A stretch of 64,000 bases of DNA from Litomosoides sigmodontis. Lineage: Eukaryota > Nematoda > Chromadorea > Rhabditida > Onchocercidae. The stretch is taken from positions 8,229,817-8,293,816 of the forward strand of contig OY718804.1 in assembly GCA_963070105.1 (NCBI GenBank), given 5' to 3'. Each line of letters opens with the position of its first letter. Within the stretch, counting starts at the first letter, position 1. This document shows positions 54,556-64,000 of the stretch, piece after piece. The position numbers and the translations under genes are program-made. The notes beneath the pieces were generated by a model. That model was given only the letters and a program-made list of their open reading frames with translations, did not search any database and was not told where the DNA came from.

Positions 54556-55509
54556 CTAAAATGAACACCTGGCAATATGTGCAGGTGTTGTTGAATGACA
54601 ATTGGTAGGCATATATTTTTGACATTCGGGAATATTGATCCTTTTAACACGACACGGTTCACCTCGATCAACTGTACACATTTTGATTGAATATGATTCC
54701 GATGCTTTGATAGTTTTCTTCTTCTGGAAGAAATTGCTTGCAATCACTTCAATAATTTAAAAACTTTTTGCAAACAGGACAAACGCCACCTACCTGTATG
54801 GGTGCAATATTTGAACGTGTAAATCGTCGTGCGTAATACTTCTGCATACGTATATGAAGGACTTTCTGCAGAGGTACTGTATCAGTGATATTTTTCACAA
54901 TAGCAAAGTGTACACCGTGTGATATGCGATAGACGACGTACTCCCAGTTCATATGCCATCGTTCGGCAGTTTCTACTTTCATCGGTGGAAGGATCGATTC
55001 TGAGGATAGTCGAGCGATCCTACGATGCTTTATCTGAACGAAAAAGTAACATTGGGAAATCTGAGTTGGGAAAAGAGAAGGGATAAGCAGGGTCTGCCCA
55101 TTTACCTGCACTTGCTTACTCGATGAAATAACATGCCAATGGACTACATAAACTGGTGAAGAGCGAAGTTGAACAAGCGTTGAACGACCACTTATTGACG
55201 CAAAAGCATATCGTATAGGCCATTCGTCGGTTTCCAACGATGGTACCAAACGGAGCACTGATTGCGTCACCTAAAATCACAAACCATAAGAGCGATAAAA
55301 GTAATCACGTTAATGCGAAAGAGCCACGCATTATGAAGCAGTGGAAATGAGTTAGTTAATTGACTTGCCGCAGTGTGAAATTCATGGAGAATTTTGTAAA
55401 TTTCAGATGTCCGCTGTAATGTGTCCACTTGAATAAAATGTGTTCGTTGTAAGGATGAGCATCGAAGTAAAATTGGTTCAAGTTTTTCCACGCCTAACTC
55501 TCGCAATAG
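54556..55509 (-). CDS. Unrecognised protein with Cys-rich C-terminus (5' end missing)
   Basis: Four exons, all in phase 0 (55369-55509, 55106-55270, 54794-55033, 54556-54723), give 237 codons without a start. The frame opens at a CACAG acceptor, so at least one upstream exon is missing. The first part looks helical (LLRELGVEKLEPILLRCSSL). The middle looks rich in beta strands and aromatics (WPIRYAFASISGRSTLVQLR, VYVVHWHVISSSKQ, HMNWEYVVYRISHGVHFAIV). The last exon carries five cysteines spaced C-x7-C-x9-C-x7-C-x10-C before CSF-stop. I recognise no family. The first intron shown (55271-55368) has a GC donor, CTGCG|GCAAGT; the only in-phase GT alternative would leave a 38-nt intron. The consistent phases make a real gene likely. 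Confidence 0.6.
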
Positions 55510-57026
55510 CTGTGGTGGTCTTTCTCAAATGAGTCAAAATTTGACATTGAAATTAAACGTTTTGCAACCTACGCTGAGCAATGAAGCAAAATTGATTCAC
55601 GTTTTCCGCATTAATATTTGAAATTAGGCTTTTTTTTAAATTCATCTTCTTCCCCCTTCCTTTTTCATCCGTCGTATCTTAACTTTACACCGTTGCTTCT
55701 CTTGCACACTATGGCTTATCAGTCTGATGCTAATAATTTATTTAAAAGTGTTTCGCGTTAACATAAAAAAATGAACCAACGAAAACAGCAGAAGCGGAAT
55801 GTTTCGGTTTTAGATCATAGTACACAGCATCGCGCTCATGCAACCGCCGTCTGAGCATTTTTTCAAATGCAATTGATTAATGGAATTGAAATACTGTTTT
55901 TGAATTCTAAACTTAGAATGAAAATTTAACACATGACGGGGACTTTCGGATGGAAAGCTAGGACCGGTCAAAGTGTTTCATACCGCTAGTATTTGCTGTT
56001 TTTACTCAAAAAACTTAAATAGAAGTGCACTGTTCACTTCAAATATCTTACTCATACATTAGTCCCATCTTTTTAATTCATAAACACTTATCAATATTGC
56101 ATTTAGTGTCAATTACGAAAGCAGATTTTTGATTTTACAACTCCTTGAAACTGTCGCAAACATGTGGTATTAAACTAAACTTTAAACTACAAACTATTAA
56201 ACTGCATAAACTTTCTGCTGAGTTGTTTCCTGGTCGTCGTGCTTTGAGACCACTTGAAAAGTTCGGTGGTTTATTAAAAAAATCGTCGAGATAAAGGAAC
56301 TGCAACATGATTATCATCAGGCATTTGAAAGCTCGAATAAGACACAAAATTGAAAAACTCAGAGTGTTCGTTCTACCTCCTCAAATAAACTATATTTTTT
56401 TTTCAAATAATATACAGTGGGTTTTAACCGGCCCCTACCTTAATTCATAAAATCTCTATTCTTCATACACACTCCATTTTTATATCGAGCATAATCCTAG
56501 AAAACCAATGGAAATGTATGAAACAAATGGACTTATAACAGTAATGAATCACTGCATTAAACATTAAGTAATGAATCACTGATTATAAGACGAAAGAAGA
56601 AATACCTGAAAACAGATATATTTCACAAAACTTAAAGGCATTGTATGAGAACAGTCCATTCGATTAAAATATCATCAAACGCGGTCAGAAGCATCTGACA
56701 TTACAAATGCGAGCATACTATATAATACAAGCTGTGATAAAACAAACAGTGGACATGAAAACTTGAAACATAGCAAAAATTTTTAATATCAAATCTTCAT
56801 ACGAAAACTAGGAAAAATGCTACGAAAATTAAGAAATTCTCTGAAACTTTAGAAAAATTCATTATTTGAACTTTAACGATAATAAAGTAATGAAAAATAG
56901 AAAAAGCTAAATTTTTCGTTATAAATTCAGATTTTTATCTCATGTTCCTTGTGCCAGTTTCCACAACATAACTCTTTGTAGTATCACAGCGACCCATATG
57001 AATTACTGATTACTAGAATAATTAAT
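55510..57026. other. Intergenic region; may hold 5' exons of the unrecognised gene
   Basis: About 1.5 kb. On the minus strand an acceptor CATGTTGCAG near 56315 is followed by FLYLDDFFNKPPNFSSGLKA and a further 15 or so open codons, a possible upstream exon of the gene at 54556-55509. I could not connect it. The remainder shows nothing. Confidence 0.35.
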
Positions 57027-58418
57027 TTACATATCATCTTTGCGTCGCATTTCTCTTAATATACACACACTTGTCTCTTGACATTTTCTTAAATTGAAAT
57101 CGGTTACTCCTAGAGTTAAAGGCTGTTGCTTCTGAAAATAATCTAAACCTCGACCAATTCGATAGGTCCAACCATTGTCAAATCTGAAAAGCAATTCCAA
57201 TTTAAATTGGATTATACGAAAAGTTCGACAATGTCTACTTCTCGACACTCAAAACACCAGTTATCAAACACTGAAAACGCGAAAGTGGCCATTACATAAT
57301 ATACAAATAAGAACTTTTTCCGCATTTAATAAAAATCTTGAATGATCGCTCTATAGCTCGAGTAGGATAAAAGAATAACCTGATTTCTCGATCATGCATG
57401 GTACCGCTACACTTCACTTTCAAAGCTATATCTCGCAACATAAGATCAATCCTCAGCTGTCCCAACTGCAGCCACAGCTCATGTAAAGTAGTCTGTTCTG
57501 CCTGTGTACAAAGCACAATTTCGCGAAGATTAGGCGCTCCCGACACCAAGAGCTCGCAGAATGCAATTAAGTTTATGATCTGAAATATGAGAACTCCAGT
57601 AATCTAATTTCAATAACAGTGTTAAACTACCGCTTAATATGCTTATAACGATGTACAAAGCACACACTAAAATATTTTAAAATAAGATCAAAGACAAACT
57701 GCGAGCAAAATAAGAGAACAGACCCCAAGTTACAATGTACGATAAAGCTTCAGCATTCCTGTATGCTATTAAAAAGAAGTAAACCTGTGATTTATTTCGT
57801 AAATATGGTTCGTCGATGATAACCGACTTTAACCGTTCATCAATACCATCACTAAAGACCGTATCATAACCAAAACCCGTAGAACCATCTTCAATCCGAA
57901 ACTCCTTGACTAATTTCAAATTAAACTTCTTTCGCTCTAATAGATTGTCTGATGCTTCGGCTTCAGCAAATACAGCAGCTAAATTAAAGCCACCTGAAGG
58001 AAAAATCATTAGATATAATATCATTCCACAACATATCTATTCTACAAACCACAACAGTAGGAACAGATATTTGGGAATGAATAAAAATTTTAATTAAAGT
58101 TATAATAAAAAGGTTGAAATAAAACATATGCCGTGGTCATTAAAATACACAGTATAAAATGGACATCCTCAACCAAGAATTTCGCTAGATGAAAAACTGT
58201 AGTGTGTGCGCATGTCGCAACTTGAAACACAAGATTTATGGATTAAGAAAAGAAAAATGCTTGCCGATAGTTTGTCGTTTTTTCGCTTTGTCATTTCCGG
58301 CTTGAGCACCGCTTCTACATGATGTATCGGATCCAGATATTTGTTCCAGATCTTTGAGACCTTCAAAAAATAACCTTGTAGTGTATGCTGTATAGCAGAA
58401 TAATTCAGCAGCATTCAT
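57027..58418 (-). CDS. MITD1 (MIT domain-containing protein 1)
   Basis: ESCRT-III-binding protein needed for orderly abscission at the end of cytokinesis. Exons 58265-58418, 57785-57993, 57380-57579 and 57027-57183 give 239 codons, close to human MITD1. The C-terminal phospholipase-D-like lipid-binding domain is clear: RIEDGSTGFGYDTVFSD, VIIDEPYLRNKSQ, SGTMHDREIRFDNGWTYRIG, RGLDYFQKQQPLTLG and DFNLRKCQETSV. The N-terminal helix AAELFCYTAYTTRLFFEGLK resembles a MIT helix, but the domain is short and divergent. The first donor is either GC (ATCG|GCAAGC, used here) or an upstream GT (AGCG|GTGCTC); both keep phase. An additional 5' exon is possible. Confidence 0.88.
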
Positions 58419-59695
58419 TCTTACGTTTGGGATTATCGAGCACACAGTTGTATTTAATGATAGTGGAAATTACAATTAATAATAATAACGGAGGTCTCAT
58501 TTAATATGATGATGATAACGATGACTGAAAAACAAGTGCCATTATATTTTAGTTATGACCAAAATTTTTGAAATTTCGCCAGGCATCAGAAATACTGCTT
58601 CGTTCATTTACTTAACTAATCAATTAAATTATCTTTCAGGTAGTACGCTTGACAAAATTAAGCGTAAATTAATTCCGTATGCTTAGCAAGTGCTAACATG
58701 AAATTCATCCTGCAAAGTTCTCTCTCATTTGCTATTCAGTACTCTGTTAATTAATACATAAACAGATTTACCGTACATCGTGGTAATAATGAGGATGAAA
58801 AGATACAAGACACTGCAATAAATAAACAAACCATTAACAGGAGTTGCACATTGCGATTCGTTGTTGATGTTGTTGCTATAAGCTATCGTTGGCTTATCCC
58901 TTTTGTAATCCATAAAAACCTTCCAGAAGGGTAATCCGCCACCTCGATTCCTCTCATTTGAGCTGTTGCAATTTTGAAACAAATAATGAGGTTCCATGGT
59001 CATAGCTTAAAGATTAGCCGCTAGCTGCGAAATTCTGAAATTGCAGTCTAATTCCTGGCTTTGTTCAAGACTTTTATCTTCTACTTCGCATAAACCTTCC
59101 AACCTTTTGCTACCGCAACTACACCAGTTCCTCGTGTTGCAGTGGAAAGGAGGTGGAAAGGGCTAAATTAATAACTATTAAATGAAACTATGTAAATTTT
59201 CGGATAAAAAGTATTTCCACCATCTACGTAAGGATAACCCTTCAGGCCGCTACTTCGCAACACACCCTCCCGGTAAATCTCTTCCAAATTATTCTGGCAA
59301 AGCACTGTCTTCTCATTCTTTCTAGCTATATTAAAAATTGTATACACTCTCTTCCGTCTCTTCCTTACAAACTCTATCAATACTTTCTCTGCCTGACATC
59401 AATATCTGTTCCTCTCCTACACTGCTCTGCTACACTTCCCCATATCACCCTAATCGTACTCCTCGTACATAATCTTTTCAAGTCAGAAATCCCGCGTCCT
59501 AAAATACCACTTCACGGTATTTTCACCTACCGGTTTACGTTCTGTTTACGGACAGTGCTGTCCACACTTATCACTTGACCGATTGACAGTATATTACGTG
59601 GACTGTTTCGTCTAATATTGTTTGCACATTTTCACGTATTACTTACCATATTTTTCATTTCAGACTCTTATCAGCGCGTCGGGAAAAAGAAAGAG
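58419..59695. other. Divergent region between MITD1 and LAMTOR5
   Basis: About 1.3 kb containing both promoters. Short minus-strand frames (58725-59003, 59168-59380) have no recognisable content. Confidence 0.5.
59651..59663 (+). promoter_or_regulatory. Probable SL trans-splice acceptor of LAMTOR5
   Basis: TTTTTCATTTCAG ends 32 bases before the ATG at 59696. Confidence 0.5.
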
Positions 59696-60699
59696 ATGGA
59701 ATCACAGTTGGAGAAATTGGCAGATGAAATGTAAGGTTTAGTTAATTTTAGTATTTATTTTGTCAGTGCACACAGAGAGATGTACACGTGTGTTTGGGGA
59801 TGTTACTTCGTTACTTCGTACTAGGCGATAGGCTGAAGTAATAGGTGAACTGTGAAGGAAAGCTGTAGGTTGAACAGGCGTGACGAATTGTCCTATGATA
59901 TGCCACCGCACATCTTTTGACTTCTGCTTCCTTTGCGAAGCTTCCGCTCGCTCACACGGAATACTGAACGGTTTGACAGATGCGATTGAAATTAATTTAA
60001 CAGAGAGTTTACCCTTACTTGGTCTCCTAACAAGTGCAGCTCTCCAATTAGCAATTTCGTCAGTTGTGTGAGCAAAAACCATCGAGATGGAATAAGCAGT
60101 ATTTCGCTTTCAGGGTGTCCAGAGAGCAGGTGAAAGGGGTGCTTTGCGCTGATGAATCAGGCTTAAATGTATGCAGTCGTGGAACGCTCAGTAATGCAGC
60201 GGGTAATGCAGCTGTTGATTTATTGAAACTTGCTGGCACTCTGGAGCCAAATCTGCCCATGTCATCCATTGTCATTGAGCTTGCAGGTTTTTTGTCCAAT
60301 TGTTTTCTCGAATGGAAATTTTTAAATTATTGTAACAATGAAAGAAAGTACCGTCAGTCACTGGTAATAATAGAAGTGATTGAGCTGTGGGGTTTTATTT
60401 GGTGATTGATAATGGGAATGAAAGGTACTTTTGAAGCTTTCGAGCGATACACGTTGAATTCTTGGTTAAATAACTTTAAGCAACATTTGGAGCAGTTTCC
60501 ATGTTACCACTGCTTAATCAGTATTTCAGGATATTTATTTTTGTTTGCGGTGATGCCTTTATTATTATTATTATTTGTTGAAGTTAAAAGTGGGGAAAAA
60601 ATTACAGGTGTCGATGGCAGTGCACTCTCCATAACCAAAGAAGGAACCTTGACAACAGCGGTACATCGTGTTGATAGGAAGAGTCGTGATTTTGAGTAG
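59696..60699 (+). CDS. lmtr-5: LAMTOR5 (HBXIP), Ragulator subunit
   Basis: Roadblock-fold subunit of the pentameric Ragulator complex, which anchors Rag GTPases and mTORC1 to lysosomes. Exons 59696-59730, 60114-60286 and 60608-60699 give 99 codons; human LAMTOR5 has 91. The protein runs MESQLEKLADEMVSREQVKG, VLCADESGLNVCSRGTLSN, NAAVDLLKLAGTLEPNLPM, then SALSITKEGTLTTAVHRVD. Each piece aligns with human [29 protein letters not shown] and IMIQKHDGITVAVHKM. An extra basic tail (RKSRDFE) follows. The middle exon joins by phase 2 (AT|G) and phase 1 (G|GT), which fixes the model. Confidence 0.93.
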
Positions 60700-63510
60700 T
60701 TCAGATATCTGAATAGATCTAACAGTCCATTTGCCGATAGCTTGTTCTGTGTTCCGTGGTGCTCCCATAAACAATTACAGAATAAAGAGGTGACCAATGT
60801 GCAGCCGTGATTCCCAAGGTAATAGAGATGTAGAAAATGTCATAGACACCGAAATGCGGATTTTTCGATCAGCTTACACTGCTTTTTTCCAAAAAGCTGT
60901 CGGCGATGTCATTGTCAGATCGGCCAGTTTGAGTGATCTTTACCATGTTTTTGTTTTCCATTTACTTAAAACCTGTTTTATGCACGTTTTATTCATATAT
61001 GTTCGCACTGCAACGTGTTTCTCCGAGAATTGAAAATTAGACGTAACACACTACTCCTTTTCATTTCTAAGCCTACGTATATTGCTTGGTGGAAAATCTC
61101 ACACCAATGTTCAAAAACGATCCATTAATCACTCGATGGGATAACTCGTTCTTTTCGTGGCATTTTGAGTAATTAAATCATCATCACGGTAATCATGCAC
61201 CTCCATATCGTCCGTTAGTAGTTTTTCATTTTATTAACAATCAGATAAACAAACACCCAGAGCAAGTGGTGAAAAAGTATGTGATTTTTCTGACGGAAAT
61301 TTCTTATCGCTTAGGGGATAGCATCTCAATGAAACATTACACGACGCAGGAAACACAGTTTCCGGTTGGGTAAAACAAATCTCATGGGGAATAAAAGAAT
61401 ATTTTGCACACATTATGATAAGTGCCGCACACAAAAAAGGCAATTTAAATTGTTGGAATTGTTCCATCAAAATACTCCCCAATTTTACATATTAGAAACT
61501 GTAGAATTACAGAAAAAGGGAGTCTGTTGCCTTTCCGGAGAAAGCGGTAGGACTCATAACCTGGTGCTCAGTAGGGAAAAAATGAAGCATGTCCGTCCTG
61601 CATAATTATTGTTGCATCAAACAGATCCTTCAACGAGAAAAGATCGTCAAAGTTCAGGATCAAACTGATGGATGAGCTCCTCATTTGCTAATGTGGCAAA
61701 AGTGTTTCATAAATGTTTGATGAAATCTCATTCTCCGCTACTGCCAATTTAGTGCTGTTCATGCAAATTATCATCTAATGCTTCAGAAGAGCGTAATCAT
61801 AAACTCATGCGGAGCAATTTTTAGCATCATCCTATCACTAGAAACTAGCTTCTCGCATGAGATTGATAGTTACTATTAGAAAAATTCAGAATGAGAACAG
61901 CTCTCAGGCATTTATGAAAACATTACTTTACGTCCTATTTATTGAATGATGTTGTTTAATCAAAAATGCAAATTTTTTAATTAAAAATGATTGAAAACTG
62001 TAAAGTGGAAATTTTGTTCAGTGAATAATTTGGAAAGATGTCACAGTGGAAAAAAACAAAAATAACAAACGAAGGGAACATTTTTCAGACGTGCAACGTA
62101 CACATCAAATCACTGACCACCGCGCATGTTGCATTTTGAATAAAAAAACAACTAAAACATTTGTTGCATAGATTGTTATGTAGAAAAAAAAGGGAAGACG
62201 AAATACAATTCTTCATTCATCCAGCAAATCATTTTAGAAAGAGAGACACAACTTCGCATTCTATGTACATCAATCAACATTTAAAACATTTTCAACATTG
62301 CACTCTACCTGAAGAAAATCCATTTCCTATTTCAGTTTTACCACAACATCAATGGAATTCAAATTATCACGTTAAAAGGTAATAGATTTAATGCCTCATA
62401 CAAGTGATTTATTTCACTTCCCAACATCCCACTATCTTTCAATTCTCATAACTTCACAAATTCTTATCACTAAATAATAAAACAAAACGCAGAAACTGAA
62501 AGAAACGAAAAAGCTAAATTAATTTCTTTCTCGCCCTTCCCCTCTCCCTCTCGCTCGTGTGAGGAATACAATGCTAACGCTAACAAAATCCCCGCTCCAT
62601 TTTTGAAGAATATAAAACGTGAGCTGACATTGGTAATTGCTAATTCTCGATTTGGGATAAAGGAATAGAAAAACAACCATTTGCACTGGAACGTTTCATT
62701 ACACTCACACATTTCCTCAACTGGCAAATTGTAAACTAACGAATTTAGAAATAAACAGCCGACAATTAGTAATCACCATCAGATAAGAACGAAAGAGCCG
62801 TCGTCAAAAGCATTAAAAATTTACAGGAAGCGAGTAGAAGGACAAAAAGAAGAAATGCAAAAGAATTGGAAAGTGCAATTTTACAAATAATAACTACTAG
62901 TTCAAATTCATCATTTCCTCTTATCCTTAAACAATCAATTAAACAAATAACTGACTATCAAATCCTTTTCTACCAAATTCGAAATTCGCACCACGAAATA
63001 TATATATTTTTGCTTTTGAAAATTTTAAAAATTATGCGAATTGTTTAGCATTGTAATTTTAGCAGACGGACTTTTTTTTTTTCAAATTCCACATGTAAAT
63101 TTACTGGCAAGACGACTCCTGCCTATCCAAATTTATAAAATGAAATAAAATAACTCTTTCCTTTTTCAAATGATTTTTCATTAATTAAAAATCCACTCAA
63201 TTAATTAACAATTAAAAATTTTCTTCACAGCTTTCTTTTTGAAACAAAGAGCGCAATACCAGTAAAAAAGAGGGAAAAAAGCTATTAAGCATTCCAAATT
63301 GGGAAGAAGCAAACAAACAACGGAACTTATGAATGAGATTGAGAAAGAAGAGCATAGGCACTCACTCGCTCTCACTTTTCAAATTGCAAATTCTCTTAAA
63401 TTTCTCGCACCCTTCCTTATCGCTCCCACGCAGTAACTAACAACGAATCTCTCTGAGATACAGCAAAAAAAGAAAAGTTCCTGAAGACATTCTTTCCTCT
63501 TTCTCTCTGC
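60700..63510. other. Downstream region with no supported gene
   Basis: About 2.8 kb. It begins with the LAMTOR5 3' UTR. A 78-codon frame from 60797 (+) and others near 61366 and 62161 have no recognisable content. The right part is strongly A+T-rich with poly-A/T runs. Confidence 0.45.
60781..60786 (+). terminator. Polyadenylation signal AATAAA (LAMTOR5)
   Basis: A canonical hexamer 82 bases after the LAMTOR5 stop codon. Confidence 0.55.
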
Positions 63511-64000
63511 TTAATTTTGTTGCATTTGTGGTGGCGGTTGTGGTTGTGAGGGTAGCGGAGCTTGTGGTGGTAGCGCTTGTAAGGTTTGCGGTGGTGGTGG
63601 TGGTAGCAGTGGTTGAGTATAGATAATTTGACCAGATGATGTTTGATTTGTTGGCACCGCAACAGCACCATTACCAACACCAACACCACCACTACCACTA
63701 ATACTACCATTACCGCCACCACTACCACCACCACCAGAAACGGCAACAGGAGCATCGCTATGTATAGCAGTTAATTCTGGTACAAAATTTTGAAATGGTG
63801 TCGCTGACGTTACCACTGCGCCAATCATACTCGGATCAGTTGTTGCCTGCAAAGAAGCGAAAAACTTCGTTTCTTTTCCTAATACATTTTTAAAAACTTT
63901 AATACCTTACATTTCACAAAATATATGTTAGGAATTCGCGGTACGGTGAGAAAAAAAAGAAGAGAAAGTTGTGCAGCTATCGTTTTGCTTACCAACTAAA
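63511..64000 (-). CDS. C-terminal end of a Gly/Pro/Gln-rich protein (runs off the window)
   Basis: The last exon is 63511-63847, preceded on its strand by the acceptor CTTCTTTGCAG. A donor TTG|GTAAGC at 63993 marks the end of the previous exon, of which only 8 bases are inside. The 111 codons begin ATTDPSMIGAVVTSATPFQN, pass through a Gly/Ser run (SGGGGSGGGNGSISGSGG) and end in Pro/Gln-rich sequence (LLPPPPPQ, QPQPPPQMQQN). No folded domain is present. Such tails are common in transcriptional regulators, but nothing here identifies the family. Confidence 0.7.

Noticed and set aside
60797..61033. 78-codon frame after LAMTOR5
   Set aside because: It begins just after the likely LAMTOR5 polyadenylation site and resembles no known protein.

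Overview
This 64 kb window is nuclear DNA from a nematode. The genes are intron-rich and AT-rich, with short exons and strong pyrimidine-TTTCAG acceptors. Several starts have such an acceptor with no matching upstream exon just before the ATG, which is what SL trans-splicing leaves. Simple (CA)n/(GT)n tracts are common. A filarial or other spirurid worm fits the protein character, but this is inference. I see no prokaryotic, viral or CRISPR features.

Layout: a mitochondrial ribosomal protein S9 gene (+, 385-2473) is followed by about 5.5 kb with no convincing gene. A MEIOC-like meiosis/germline gene follows (+, 8038-10904). Then come four co-directional minus-strand genes: FIP1 (mRNA 3'-end processing), VPS36 (ESCRT-II), PITHD1 (PITH domain) and cyclin Y, ending at 25668. 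A roughly 1 kb divergent intergenic region leads to three plus-strand genes: a BS69/BRA-like MYND protein, a short cytospin (CH-domain) protein and an ELOVL6-type fatty-acid elongase. A 12-exon TGF-beta/activin type I receptor (-, 36665-41123) is head to head with a 27-exon VPS8 (CORVET; +, 41616-49494). About 130 bp of uninterrupted (CA)n lies between their starts.

The right end holds a small secreted Gly/Leu-rich protein gene (-), two weak exon candidates, a U1 snRNA gene (+, about 53974-54134), an unrecognised gene with a cysteine-rich tail (-, 54556-55509), MITD1 (-, 57027-58418), LAMTOR5 (+, 59696-60699) and the last exon of a Gly/Pro/Gln-rich protein running off the edge.

Most exon structures were rebuilt by hand. 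For MEIOC, FIP1, VPS36, PITHD1, cyclin Y, MYND, cytospin, elongase, the receptor, VPS8, MITD1 and LAMTOR5 the exon lengths sum to a multiple of three. Functionally, VPS36, MITD1, VPS8 and LAMTOR5 all act on endosomes or lysosomes, while U1 and FIP1 act in pre-mRNA processing. Among about 100 introns, four use GC-AG borders with a GCAAGT donor (in MEIOC, the elongase, the receptor and the unrecognised gene) and a fifth is possible in MITD1.
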